Assembly: GCA_948144175.1 (NCBI GenBank)
Contig: CANXME010002498.1
Coordinates: forward strand, 62,001-126,000
Direction of reading: 5' to 3'
Origin: Closterium sp. NIES-65
Taxonomy: Eukaryota > Streptophyta > Zygnematophyceae > Desmidiales > Closteriaceae
Length of the DNA stretch: 64,000 nucleotides
Of the stretch, positions 42,160-54,530 are shown one piece after another. The position numbers were made by a program, and so were the translations under genes. The first letter of the stretch is position 1; the number at the start of each line of letters is the position of its first letter. The notes beneath the pieces were generated by a model, which saw only the letters and a list, made by a program, of their open reading frames with translations, was not told the origin of the DNA and made no database searches.

Positions 42160-42670
42160 CCGTATGGCCCCGGATATAGGCGCCGTCCGATTAAAGGCGC
42201 CGGCGCCTCTATCTGGAGCATGGCGCTTATGGCCGTTCCTCGATTATAAGCGCCCCCCCTAGAAAACCTTAACATATTATAAGCGCACGTGTAAATCTAA
42301 TATAATTTCTTGCTTAAAACGGTAACGAAACACATTTTTGCAGCGAGTCAGATTTAAATTTCGCTTCGTTTGACTCGCGAAGACCTGACTGGCTTCGCGT
42401 CCAGTCAGGATGTGCTGGCATGATGTGTCTTCGCCTTTGTGTGAACCCAGAATATCGCTTGCGCGAGATTCTGCTTTGCGACGCTATAACATTTCGACTC
42501 GGTTGAAATGGCAAGAAGAAAATGAACAATTTGGTGCTCTAAATATACAATTTCTTATCTTTCATTATATAAGCGCCGGCGCTTATGGCCGTTGCTCAAT
42601 TACAAGCGCCCCCCCTAAAAAAAAATGATTTTTTATAAGCGCATATGCGCTACTATCCGGGGCCATACGG
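42160..42670. mobile_element. Small TIR element of family T, copy 2
   Basis: A 511-bp element with perfect 17-bp inverted ends, CCGTATGGCCCCGGATA and its complement, flanked by TACTA at 42155-42159 and 42671-42675 (TA if the duplication is 2 bp). Subterminal GGCGCTTATGGCCG and AAGCGCATATGCGCTA blocks match the piece at 6215-6315. There is no transposase. Copia C is inserted two bases beyond its right end. Confidence 0.82.
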
Positions 42671-42677
42671 TACTACC

Positions 42678-42808
42678 TGTGATAATAAGCAAACAGGAAT
42701 GAAATGACTAAGTCAGGGTTGGGTACAAATACAACCCTAGAAAGCTGTACCCCATATGTGCTACCCCACTATAGCCTACAAACATGCATCAGCTATAGTA
42801 ATCTGACA
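42678..42808 (-). repeat. 3' LTR of copia C
   Basis: A 131-bp LTR that begins TGTCAGATTACTATAGC and ends TTATTATCACA on the minus strand. It matches 49533-49663 by eye. The outer flank is CTACC. Confidence 0.92.
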
Positions 42809-45800
42809 CACCCCCATAGGCAAAGTGGGGGAGAACAAGGGGTCACAAGACCAGTCAAGCAAAGCAAAGCAAAGCAAGCTCAGGGTGGATCACAAAGTCA
42901 CCACACAGTCCGAGCACAAGAGCAGGGCCAGAGGCCAGTTCACAAGCAAGAGTACAGACATATATAGAAGACTAGACAAGCAAGAGCAGGTATATATATG
43001 TCATAGTACAAGTAAAGTCAAGAGGAGAGCAAGTGAGGCAAGACAGGCACAAGACCCAGCTGGGTGCAGAAGCGCTGATGGTCACAAGGCGCGAATGCCT
43101 TGGTGAACACATCAGCAGTGTTGGCCTCAGAGGCCACGTACGCAAGTCGCAACTGACCACGCTGCTGCAGCTCACGAGCAAGGAAGTAGCGGAGAGCAAT
43201 GTGCTTCGTTCTGTGCTCCAAGCGCTGCTCTCGACACAAGGCCAGCATGGCCTTGTTGTCTACGTACAGCACTGGAGGAGAAAGAGGCGGCTCTCCAAGG
43301 TCAGTCAGCAGGTAGGTGAGCCAGCGAAGCTCCTGTGCAGCCATGGCCCCGGCGTAGATCTCAGCCTCACAACTGGAGCTGAGAACCGAAGACGAACGAG
43401 TAGACCGCCACGAGACAGAGCCGGAACCAAGACTAAAGGTGTAACCCTGTGACGACCGCTGCGTAGCCTGGTCGTCAGCCCAAGAAGCGTCCGCGTGGCC
43501 TGTAAGGACCACTGGACTCCGCCCTCCAAGCACTAGCCCCATGCCCGACGTACTGCACAGGTAGCGCAATACCCTCTTCGCTGCAGCCATGTGCTCTGGT
43601 CGGTGTCTCCCAGGAGCAACATAGCGTGCAAGAATGCTCAGAGGGTATGCAAGGTCAGGTCGAGTGCAGGTCATCAGGTACATGAGGCAGCCAACAAGCT
43701 CTGGGTACGGGCCACTCGACTCTACGGACTCATCCGAAGGCAGAGCTGAGAGCGAGTGGCGAGTAGACAGAGGAGTGGCCTGAGGCGAGGAGTACGTGAA
43801 GCCGAAGCGCTGAAGGACCTGCTGCACCATGTGTGACTGAGTCAAGGTGATGGTGCGGCGTGCTCTGTCCCGAGTGATCTGCAAGCCAAGGTAGCTGCGC
43901 AGTTCACCCAGGTCTGTGCACGTGTGTCTCTTCAGCAGCTCGGACTTCACGTAGGCGAGTCCAGCAGTGTCCGCTGTGGCAAAGACCAAGTCGTCGACGT
44001 ACACGAGGATGTAGAACGGCGGCAGTGAAGTGTCGGTGCGCAGAAACAGCGACGGGTCAGCAGTAGAAGGAGCAAACCCAAGAGCCGCAAGCGTAGTCCT
44101 CAGTGTGTCGTGCCACTCACGCGGTGCCTGGCGGAGACCGTAGACTGGCCGTCGGAGGCTCCACTGGGTGCCAGGAGGGAAAGTCCCAGTGAAGCCAGGT
44201 GGACGGCGCAGCCAGATCTCCTCGTGCAGGCTACCCTGCAGGAACGCAGTGCTGAAGTCGAGAGAGTGAAGCTCGTAGTCGCGCTGAGCGGCTATGTGCA
44301 GCAGCACCCGAAGAGTGGTCATCTTCGGGGTGGGAGAGAAGGTCTGAAAGTAGTCAACTCCCTGCCGCTGACTGAAGCCACGAGCAACGTACCGCGCCTT
44401 GAAGACAGGTGGAGAGCCCGGCGGCCGCTTCACCCGGAAGATCCACATGCCACTGACGATGTTCGCCCCAGGAGGGGGAACTGCGTCAACGTAGGTGCCT
44501 GTGGACTTCCAGGAAGCCATCTCTGCATCCATAGCTGCCTGCCACTGAGAGGAGTAGGGACCCTCTACGGCCTCCGCGTAAGAGCGCGGAGTCGGGATGT
44601 CTAGTGCATCCGGGTCTCCCTCAGGAGCAAGCAGTACAGACGCGAGATGAGGTGAAGCAGCAGCCAGACACTGTAACTCCTCCTGCCTGTCCTCTAGGAC
44701 GTCCGTGCCAAGAGCACACTCACCCCCGACGGACGGAGGACAGACAGACGCAGACTCAGCAACAAGACTAGCAGCGTAGTCTAGACGACAGCGAGCAGCA
44801 AAGTCGACGAGCTCAGCGACAAGAGCAGACGCAGCAGTGGACTCAAAAGAGGGGTCAGCGACGACAGTAGCAAGCACACGCGTGACAGTAGGACTGGCAG
44901 CACGAAGAGAGTCCGACTCAGGGTCGGCAAGCGCAGGAAGAGAGGACTCAGGAGGAGAAGGCAAAGGGGCACGCAGAGGAGCAGTGGACGGACGCAGAGA
45001 CATCCGGTGCGTGCTAGGAACAGGAGGAGGACGCTGACGCGAGCCGCGTTCACTAGCGCGAGCAGCACGAACAGGCGACACAGGACGAGACGCAGGCTCA
45101 CGACGCTCAGCAAGACCTCCAGTAGGACCAGTGTAAGGAGAGGGAGCAGGCAGAGGAGAGGAAGGCTCCAACTGTGACTGCGACTGGACAGGCTGTGGAC
45201 ACTCTACCGAAGGAGAAAGACCAAGAACCTGCTGTAGGAGCGGAACGAAGTACGGCCGAGGCCGCGCGACAGCTTCAGACTCAGCAGGGACAGCACCAGC
45301 ACCCTCAGCGACAGCACCAGCGCCACCAACACCTCCAGCGGCAGGACCTCCAGCAGCACCAGCAGCAGAACCACCGCCAGGACAGACAGCAGTAGTCTCA
45401 GCACCAACACCCTCAACAGCTCCAGCTCCAGTAGGACCCGCAGGCCCAGTAGCTCCGGGACCGGCAGCACCAGCACCCTCGACGGTCGACGAAGCTCCAG
45501 CTCCAGCAGCACTCCTCCAGCGGCGAGCAAACCACTCGCGCAGCTCCTATGGAGAGAGGGGCTCCCGGCGAGACGCAGCAGCAGGAGAAACCCCAGGCTC
45601 AGCAGCTCCAGACTCAGCACCCCCAGGCACAGCAGCTCCAGACGTAGCACCCCCAGGCTCAGCAGCTCCAGACTCAGCACCTCCAGGCTCAGCAGCTCCA
45701 GACTCAGCACCCCCAGACTTAGGAGCTCCAGCTCCAGTAGGACCCGCAGGCCCAGCAGCTCCGGGACCGACAGCACCAGCACCCTCAGCAGGCGAAGAAG

Positions 45801-48399
45801 CTCCAGCTCCAGCAGCACGCCTCCAGCGGCGAGCAAACCACTCGCGCAGCTCCTGTGGAGAGAGCGGCTCCCGCCGAGACTGAAGAACCGGAGAGCCCCC
45901 AGGTCCAGCAGGCGCAGGCTCCGCACCTCCAGGCCCAGCACCCCCAGGCTCAGCAGCTCCTGACGTAGCACCCTCCGGCTCAGCACCCCCCTGCTCAGCA
46001 CCCCCAGACTCAGCACCCCCCGGCCTCGCACCCCCAGGCTCAGCACCCCCAGCAGCAGCACCCCCAGGCTCAGCACCCGCAGCAGGACCAGACTCAGCAG
46101 CAACCTCGACTGGCCCGACCGTGTCTACCTGGGACACACCTGAAGGGGCAGGAACCTGAGGGGGGAGGGGGTCTACCGGGGGGGGAACTGGTACCAGGAA
46201 GTCCGGTGGGGGGGGGAGGGAAGGAGTACGGTAGGGGAAGAGGCGGTAGAAGGGGACTGACTCGTCGAACGTGACGTCCTGGGAGGACAGAACACGACGA
46301 GAGGAGGGGTGGTAGAACTGCCACCCTGGAGCGTCAGGGGGGAAGCCAAGGAAGACACAGGGAGCAGCACGGGGGGACAGCTTGTCCGCAGACAAGTCGC
46401 GGACAAACGCCCGAGATCCCCAGACACGGAACGCAGACGCATCGCCGACCTTCCCCGTCCACAGTAACACTGGGGACATCGCGGGCCGAGAGACCCTGGG
46501 GTGAAGGTTGAGCTGATGCGCCGCGTACCGAACCGCAAACGGCCACAGAAAGTGGGGGGCAGCCGCATGCATCATGGACGTACGAGCGACATCCATGACC
46601 ATGCCAATGCGGCGCTCAGCAATCCCATTTTGCTGTGGAGAGTCCGGAAGCGTAAAGGTCTGGCGGATCCCCTGTGCACGACAGTAGGCTCGCAGAAGGC
46701 GAGAGGAGAACTCCCCACCGCGGTCAGAGTGCAGACGCAGAACAGGAAAGTCCGAGCCGAAGCTCCTCCTGAGCTGGAGACGAGCCTCGCGGATCCAGTC
46801 GATCAGCACCTCAGTGACAGCACCCTTGCTGCGCAAGGGGAAGACTGAGGTGTAACGCGAGTAGTCGTCAACCACCAACAGGAAGTAGCGCTCGTGACCC
46901 TGCCCACGGACGGGGGCCGGGCCCCACACGTCCATGTGAAGCGTCTGCAGAGGAGCCTCTGTCGGGGGAAACTGGGAGGAGTGAGGAGCAGCCCTGAGGC
47001 GCCCCTCGACACAGGGGACACAGGAAGGTCCTGGTCCCGAAGGAAGGGGAGGGAGAGACTGGGGAAGACCAGAGACAAGGACACGGGAAGCCATGCCCCG
47101 AAGACGGGGCAAGGAGGGGTGGCCTAGACGGTGGTGCCACAGAAGAGTCTCGTGAGACAGGAGGCGACACGAACAGGGGGCAGACTCAGGACCAGACCTG
47201 GACGCAGCAGAAAACACCTGACCCGACGCTGCTACCTGACCGGACGCGGGGACAGGAGGAGACTCAGTGGTCAGGGTGTAGAGGCTCGACCCCGGCCGAC
47301 GCGAGAACGTGGCCAGGTGCCGGCCTGTGCGTGCGTCCGTGCAGTGGGTCACCCGCTGACTCGCAGGAGTGAACTGGTGAACCCCCGCATCCTGTAGGTC
47401 TGCACCACTCACCAAGTTCGTCGAGAACGAGGGGAGGTACAGGCCAGACAGGGTGCCCGAGGGGGCAGCCGGACACGGGAGGACAGTGGAAAAGTGAGCG
47501 AGGACAGGACCCCCAGAGGGGTCAGCCAGGGAGACTGCAACCGGCCGACCAAGCGGCGTGAGTGTGGTGCGGTCCCGAAAGAAGGAGCGAGAAGCCCCAG
47601 AGTCAAGTGTAAAGGTGAGGGAGGCCGAAGCCAACGCGGTACCTGAGAGCGCAGCCTCACCCGCACCTGAGGAAGCAGACTCACTAGCACCTAGAGCAGC
47701 AGCCGCACCTGTACCTGGAGCAGGAGACTCACGAGCACCCAGAGCAGCAGCCTCACCAGTAGCTAGAGCAGCAGGTCCTATACCTGGGTCAGACGGGACG
47801 CACAGGTGACCGGCACGGTCAGCACTAGTAGGCAATGCATACATGGCAGTGAGAATAGCATCATAGTCAAGAGCATATATATCGACCCTCTGCCTAAGCA
47901 ACTCCACCCAGTCGGGAAGCTCAGCTTCGTCGCCAAACACGGTACGCCAGGCGTCGCTCAGACGGGCGAAGCAGCGGGACGGTGTATGACTACGTGTCCC
48001 ACAAGGCTGACCAGTCCGAGTACCAGTGCGTATGACGTAAGAGCAGCGAACAGCACTGAGAGACCCTCCACTCTGAGCGTACCACTCACGAAGCTGGCGA
48101 GGCGTGAGAGACACGCGAGAGGGTCGCGGGAGCTGCATCTGGCCGCCACCACGAGTAGAAGCAGCAGGAGTGGTAGTAGGAGTAGCGCCGCCACCCCTAC
48201 AGCCCCAACCAGCGTACCACTCACGCAGCTGCTGGGGCGTGAGGGACTCACGCAGGCGTCGATGGGGCTGCATCTGGCTCCGCAAGTAGAAGCAGGAGCA
48301 GGACTAGCAGCAGGAAGGCAGGCAGCCAGGCAAGCCAAAAGGCAGGCAGGCAGGCAAGCAGGCGACGCGCAGCGTGCTAGCAGGGCAAGAGCTCACCAG

Positions 48400-49450
48400 T
48401 GGTGGGAAGAGTAGGCTCGGCGACTCAGCGGCTCGGCAGCTCGGCGGCTCGGCGGCTCGGGCGACAAGGCGGCTCGACAGCAACTGCAGCTCAGCAGCTC
48501 GGTGACTCGGCGGCTCGGCGGCAGGGCGGCTCGGCAGCAACTGCAGCTCAGCAGCTCAGCGACCCGGCGGCTCGGCGGCAGGGCGGCTCGGCTGCTGGGC
48601 GGCTCGGGTGCAGGGCGGCTCGGCGGTGGGGCGGCTCGGCTGCTGCAGGTGAGCGGCTCGGCTGCTGCAGTGGGAGATGAAGGAGGAGGAGAAGCGGGGG
48701 AGGCCACACACCTGCCACCCCTCTGCGGGGCCCCCGAAGGAGCCGCGACGGGCGACGGGAAAAGGGGGGGGGGGGGGGGTGGTGGGGGCCGGTAGGTGCA
48801 GCGGCGGGGCCAGCAGGTGCAGTTGCGGGGCCGGTAGAAGGGGACGGCAGGAGCCGTCAGGAGGGGACGGCGAGGCCGTCACGAAGGGACGGCGGGGCCG
48901 TCACGAAGGGACGGCGGGGCCGTCAGGAGGCGACCGGGCCGCGAAGGGGCGGCTGGGCCGGGATGGGGCGGGGCCGCGACGGAGGCAGGCGGCGGGGCCG
49001 CGTAAGGGCCTGGGCGGGGCCGCGACAGAGCCGTCAGCGGGGCCGCGTGAAAGCCGGGGTGGGGCCGCGTAGAAGCCGGGGCGGGGCCGCGCGAGAGCAG
49101 GCGGCGGGGCCGCGAAGGAGCCGGGGCGGGGCCGCGTGAGAGCAGGCGGCGGGGCCGAGTAAGGGCCTGGGCGGGGCCGCGACAAAGCCGTCGGCGGGGC
49201 CGCGTGAAAGTCGGGGCGGGGCCGCGTAGAAGCCGGGGCGGGGCCGCGCGAGAGCAGGCGGCGGGGTCGCGAAGGAGCCGGGGCGGGGCCGCGTGAGAGC
49301 AGGCGGCGGGGCCGCGTAAAGGCCGGGGCGGGGCCGCGACAGAGCCGGCGGCGGGGCCGCGTGAAAGCCGGCGACGGGGCCGCGTAAGGGCCGGCGGCGG
49401 GGCCGCGTCAGTGAAGGCGGCGGGGCCGCAGGGGAAATGGCGACCCGAGG
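48400..49450 (-). repeat. GC-rich repeated leader of copia C
   Basis: CGGCTCGGCGG-type repeats (48415-48660) are followed by 30-60 bp units around GGCGGGGCCGCG (48890-49440) and a G-run near 48768. The block at 48660-48780 is shared with elements D (about 59950-60075) and E (about 63090-63240), which links these elements. Confidence 0.8.
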
Positions 49451-49532
49451 GGTCGCTAAAAAAAATCGCGCCTCGGGGGGCGCTTCGGTGGGCCCAAAAA
49501 AAACGGTCCTTAGAAGGACCCGCTCTATACCA

Positions 49533-49663
49533 TGTGATAATAAGCAAACAGGAATGAAATGACTAAGTCAGGGTTGGGTACAAATACAACCCTAGAAAGC
49601 TGTACCCCATATGTGCTACCCCACTATAGCCTACAAACATGCATCAGCTATAGTAATCTGACA
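49533..49663 (-). repeat. 5' LTR of copia C
   Basis: It matches the 3' LTR. The primer site, TGGTATAGAGCGGG on the minus strand, follows at 49532 and below. The outer flank is the second CTACC. Confidence 0.92.
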
Positions 49664-51575
49664 CTACCAGTGCAGAAATATAGTACCGGAATGCTTCTTT
49701 GGTTTGTACCTCCCTTCCTTCCCGCAGCCTGGTGTGATTGCGATACTATAACCATGCGACTGATATTATGTAACACGGGCTTATAGAGAAACGCCCTTAA
49801 AAGCACAATAAAGACCCAGGCTTATAAATGAATGCCCACAAAAAGGGTCACTAGTAGGCTTATAAAAATGCCAACAATAAAACACACAAGGTAGACTAGC
49901 TCCTAAGATAGCTTTGAGTCTTCTAGACTTGGTAGATGAAGCTTGGAGAGTGATAGAGTAGCTTCCACCAAAGGGACAGTTGGAGCTTAGAGCACTTGTG
50001 AGGGAAAAGTTCTGTACTTAGAGAAATCCCATTTCCAAAATTTTTCAATTGGAGTTGGGAATGAGAGAATGAGCCTTGGAGCTCCAAACCCCTTCCTCAA
50101 TACCCATTGGGGAGCTCCACCTCCTCCACGGCAACAAGGGTAACGAGCTCCTTAAGGTGAGTTTGCTTAGGTGGCATGTGTTGGGCTGAGGATTTCAGCC
50201 TTAGGATCTTTGCAGAGAATAGGCTAGTAGGTGCTAGAGTAGCACAGCGGAAGTTTTTTGAGTGAATGTAGTTGTGCTGGTATGTGAGAACAAGTAATTG
50301 ATTAAAGCAAAGAGCATACAGGCATATATAGAAAAGATAGATTACAGGAAGCGGTTATGTTTATCGAGACGCGTAACGCTTCGACTATCGAGGCGGTTAC
50401 TGTTCACAGAAGCATCGCCTGCTGTTGCGTAACCTCCAGGCGGTTACGGCTCGCAACCTCCAGTTGCGGTTTGATGTGGTATACGCCTTTTCGACTTCAT
50501 ACCCCCTTTGTTGTGTTTCAGTATCGGGTGAGGTTCGATACTACAGAAACGCACCAAGTCATGCGTTTATATTCCCAACAGCATGTTGGTTGGATTTGCA
50601 ACCAATGAGAGCAAATTATTTGTGATAAGAAATGTCTGGTTACCTGTTGTAACTTGTAACAGCAGCATTGAAATGTTATTGGTTTGAATTTCCACCAATG
50701 CAAAGGTTGGGCTGGTTCCCAACCTTGTTTGTCTTTTAGTGGATGGTGATTCACAATTGTGGACCAATCAACAATCATCCCTTCCAACCCTTTCTTCCCG
50801 TAAGTCGCTACCTTGCGTAGGTAGCGCTTTAGAGAGCCTTAGCTAGAATAGTCGCTAGGGTAGGTAGGTGATGCGTTACATATTAAGTGGGCAACCACAT
50901 GTACGTAGACGCTCATGGCTGGACTGGCAACGACAGGTCGGAGGCAGCCATTAGTACAGGTAATACCTGCAGCTAGTAATTACTACCCTGTTAACAGCGA
51001 GCAATGCCTCTCAACATCCCCTTTCGTACCTCGCAAACCTCACTGGAACTATCACGTGGTTTTGCACTGCCACAATGCGACTGAATAGCACTCGTGCGAC
51101 ACGGCACGAGCGCCGCGCGTTCTACATGTGGCGACACCGTTTCTTGGTGTGCGCGCTTGGAGCCGATGCTGCGTTTTTAGGTATACAGCTTGCGCAGGAT
51201 GGGAGAGACCCATCGTCACAAAGAGGCATGCCTCACCGCTTCTCGCGAGGTGGTGGGTTCAGCGTTGTGCAGCCGACTTTTGGCTGCAAGCTCTGCGCAA
51301 AGGCGAAGGCGAAGGTACTCGAAGACCCCCGGGGAGCAGTAACAGTAGTAGGTGTCAACAGCCATGGTTTTGAGTCGACTCAAAGCACGGAACGGTACCC
51401 GAAGGCCCCGGGGGAGCAGTAACCAACCAATCCGAGCACAGGTGTCGACAGCCATGGCGATGAATGAACTATGAATAAACCCCACCCAATCCGATCAAGC
51501 GGTGGTGGTACTTGTGTTCCTTGGCTCGTGCCGCCGCCAGCTGTACAGCCCACCCCACACTGCACGATGATGCTG
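49664..51575. other. Unassigned sequence between copia C and the third GT14 copy
   Basis: This stretch has AT-richer unique-looking sequence and many short reading frames without motifs. A repeated GGCTTATA/AATGCCC block occurs near 49788-49875. I recognise no gene. It may contain an old, unrecognised transposon. A TTTTGAGTCGACTCAAAG palindrome is at 51368-51385. Confidence 0.4.
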
Positions 51576-51582
51576 TGGGGTC

Positions 51583-51860
51583 TTGGGTGGAGATTGGGTC
51601 TTGGGTAGAGATTGGGTCCTGGGTGGCGATGAATGAACCATGAATGACCCCATGAATGAGGTTCTGGGTGGAGATTGGGTCTTGGGTGGAGATTGGGTCC
51701 TGGGTGGCGATGAATGAACCATGAATGACCCCATGAATGAGGTCCTGGGTGGAGATTGCAAGGTCCGTGATAGTAACGTCGCCGATCCACACCACCCCAC
51801 ATTCGCAGATCCACACCACCCCACATTCGCAGATCCACTCCACCCCACATTCGAGGTCCT
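51583..51860. repeat. Tandem repeats of about 81 bp and 24 bp
   Basis: A block of about 81 bp with TGGGTGGAGATTGGGTC and GATGAATGAACCATGAATG is present twice (51583-51745) with a partial third. It is followed by about three 24-bp units containing GATCCACACCACCCCACATT (51780-51855). Confidence 0.8.
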
Positions 51861-51892
51861 AGCAGGAGATTGGTCCGTGACAGTAACCACCA

Positions 51893-53440
51893 GCATGCAG
51901 CGAATCTGGACAGTGCCTTGCAAGTTGCAACATGTGCAGAGCAGGCGCAAGGGAATCTCCTACGTCTTCCTCTGTCGGCGCCCATCCCCCACGTGCCTCA
52001 GGCAGAACCAGCACAGACGGCACAAATGACACAGTTCTTAACACTCCTCTCTTTCTCCTCTCCTCATCCCCTCCTCCTCTCCTCTCCCCCTCCCCTCCCC
52101 CTCTCCTCTCCCCCTCCCCTCCCCCTCTCCTCTCCCCCTCCCCTTCCCATATCCTCTCCCCCTCTCCTTCCCATATCCTCTCGTCCTCCCCTCCCCTCTC
52201 CTCTCCACCTCCCCTCCCCCTCTCCTCCCCCTCCCCTCCTCATCTCTCCTCCCCCTCCCTTCCACCTTTCCTCTCCCCCTCCCCTCCCCTCTCCCTCTCC
52301 TCTCCCCCTCCCCTCCCCTCTCCATCTCCTCCCCCCCTCACCTCCCCATCTCCTCTTTCCCTCCCCTTCCCTTCCTCGTGAACACAACCCTCTCTTTCTC
52401 CCCACCCGCCCCGCCCTCTCGTCTGCCCGCCAGCTAACGGCAGCATCCAGCGAATCTCACAGAGCTCTGGTTCAGGTGCACACAGGGAACAACCTGCCCC
52501 TACTCTCTCCGCAACCCTCCCACAACCCCCTTCCTCCGCCCTCACTCTGCCTACCGGCAGCATCCAGTGAATCTGACAGAGCTCTGGTTCAGGCGCACAC
52601 AACCCTTCTCTCCCTACTCTCTCCGCAAACCTGCCACGACCGCCTTCCTCCGCCCTCCCTCTTCCCTCCAGCTACCGCCAGCGTGCAGTGAATCTGGACA
52701 GGGCGCTCTTCCAGGGCGCCGAGGGCACAGCCCCCCCCTACTCCCTCCCCAACCCTCCCACAACCCCCTTCCTCCGCCCTCCTCTGCCCGCCTGCTACCG
52801 GCAGCGTGCAGTGAATCTGGACAGGAAGCTCTTCCTTCCCCAACCCCCCACCCTCCCCACATTCTCCCCCCATCCCTAACCCTTCTCCTATCTGCTCGCT
52901 AGCTACCGCGCAGTGAAGCAGGACAGGGCGCACAGAGAGCACACGCTCCCCATACTCCTTCCCCCTCTTCCTCACAACTCCCCCCTCACCCCCCTCCTTC
53001 CTCCCCCCGCCCCCCCCCCCACCCCCCCCACTCTCATCCCCCACCCATACTTATTCTCTGCTCTGCTTGCCAGCTACCGGCAGCGTGCAGTGAATTTGGA
53101 CAGAGCGTTGTTCCAGGCGCACAGAGGGCACAAGCCCCCCCTGCTCATTGTGCAATCCCCCCTCTTTCCTTCCCCCTTACGTCCCCTCCCCCACCAGCTA
53201 CCGGCAGCGTGCAGTGAATCTGGACAGGGCGCTCTTCCAGGCGCACAGAGGGCACAAGCTCATGCGGGACGTGCGACCCGCTGTCACTCGCTTCCACGTC
53301 TTCATGGGTGAGTTGACTCGCGTTGAATCGCGTTGAATCGCGTTGACTCGCGTTGACTCGTGTAACTTCAACGCACAGTGCTGATAAGGGACGTGCTGCC
53401 CGCTGCCGTCGCTTCTATGTCTTCATGGGTGAGTCAACTC
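51893..53440 (+). repeat. Exon-3 halo in the third GT14 copy
   Basis: Seven acceptor-side fragments of exon 3 begin near 51894, 52434, 52556, 52672, 52796, 52902 and 53074, before the full exon at 53198-53307. Most keep CAGCTACCGGCAGCGTGCAG or a close variant. One donor-side fragment follows at about 53375-53430, with GGACGTGCTGCCCGCTGCC and its own GGTGAGT. Spacers are long C/T tracts. Confidence 0.85.
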
Positions 53441-53481
53441 GCGTTGACCTGCATTGGTGCGGCCTTCTGCCGATAGTTACG

Positions 53482-53524
53482 TGAAAGGAGTGTTTTGAGA
53501 CGTCTCAAAACACTCCTCCTTTCA
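53482..53524. repeat. Extended palindrome around TTTTGAGACGTCTCAAAA
   Basis: The 18-bp core at 53493-53510 is perfect. It is extended on both sides by GTGAAAGGAGTG and a near-complement, giving a hairpin of about 43 bp. It has the same core and centre as the tandem palindromes at 38621-38745. Confidence 0.85.
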
Positions 53525-53582
53525 CGTGGTGCGGCCTTCTGCCGATAGTTGACTTCAATGCATTCGTGAATACTCGCCGCGC

Positions 53583-53768
53583 ACTCCCACCGAGAGTAAC
53601 TCCCACCGAGAGTAACTCCCACCGAGAGTAACTCCCACCGAGAGTAACTCCCACCGAGAGTAACTCCCACCGAGAGTAACTCCCACCGAGAGTAACTCCC
53701 ACCGAGAGTAACTCCCACCGAGAGTAACTCCCACCGAGAGTAACTCCCACCGAGAGTAACTCCCACCG
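53583..53768 (+). repeat. 16-bp minisatellite TCCCACCGAGAGTAAC
   Basis: About twelve near-perfect units of 16 bp lie in intron 3 of the third GT14 copy. They have no equivalent in the other copies. Confidence 0.92.
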
Positions 53769-54171
53769 TGCTTCGTCTGTGCTGCATCTCACCCCTTCCT
53801 GTTGCCTCATCTGCCAAACAGCCTGCAAGCCTAGCAGCTTGCCATCTTTTCCTGCCGCCTGCCCTTTCACTTTCCATTTCGTACCACCCTCCCCCCACCC
53901 CCGCCTGCTCCTGCCTCCGACTGACCTTCCATCTCCTCCATCCTCCGCCCTTCCCACTTGCACCCCTCCTGTCGGATCCTCTCCCCCCTTTCTCTTGGGC
54001 ACCTCTGCACTCGTATCCGCGTATTCCCCCTCCTTCCCCATTCACACCTCAACACTGCGCGGCCTGCAATTGGATCAAGGCGTTTCGCGCCCCTCGCAGG
54101 CAGCCACGAGCGCCCTGACAGTCAATCTGTCATCTCGTAGGCCCCCATTGCTTCTTATTGGCTTGTCATCC

Positions 54172-54530
54172 CCCTTCCCTCCCCTCCCCTCCCCTCCCCT
54201 CCCCTCCCCTCCCTTCCCCTCCCCTTCTCTCCCCTCCCCTCCCCTTCTCTCCCCTCCCCTCCCCTCCCCTTCTCTCCCCTCCCCTCCCCTCCCCTTCTCT
54301 CCCCTCCCCTCCCCTCCCCTTCTCTCCCCTCCCCTCCCCTCCCCTTCCCTCCCCTCCCCTCCCCTCCACTCCACTCCGCTCCCCTCCCCTCCCCTCCACT
54401 CCACTCCCCTCCCCTCCACTCCACTCCCCTCCCCTCCCCTCCCCTCCACTCCCCTCCCCTCCCCTCCACTCCACTCCCCTCCCCTTCACCTCCCCTCCTC
54501 TCCTCTCCCCTCCCCTCCCCTCCCCACATT
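54172..54530 (+). repeat. CCCCT/CCACT pentamer array
   Basis: About 350 bp of CCCCT repeats with CTTCTCTCCC and CCACT variants form higher-order blocks of 25-40 bp. The array is a strongly expanded polypyrimidine tract between two exon-4 fragments. Confidence 0.9.

Larger units (their letters stand above)
42678..49663 (-). mobile_element. Ty1/copia LTR retrotransposon C (young, nearly whole)
   Basis: It has 131-bp LTRs at 42678-42808 and 49533-49663 without visible differences, and the 5-bp target duplication CTACC (42673-42677 and 49664-49668). An initiator-Met-type primer site lies inside the right-hand LTR. In minus-strand order: a GC-rich leader (about 48400-49450), a gag-like part with LTPQQLREWYA repeats and a Cys/His cluster (about 47900-48285), an aspartic protease LDSGASRSFF (about 47600), HHRLGHPSL (about 47130), an integrase (about 46330-46930), GGAEP-type repeats (45550-46090), reverse transcriptase with YVDDLV (about 43790-44460) and RNase H (about 43060-43500). 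It has few breaks, about two or three. Identical LTRs make it the youngest large copia in the window. Confidence 0.93.

Noticed and set aside
51075-51422. Possible small gene of 115 codons
   Set aside because: There is no recognisable domain, no splice context and no relative in the window. The sequence looks non-coding.
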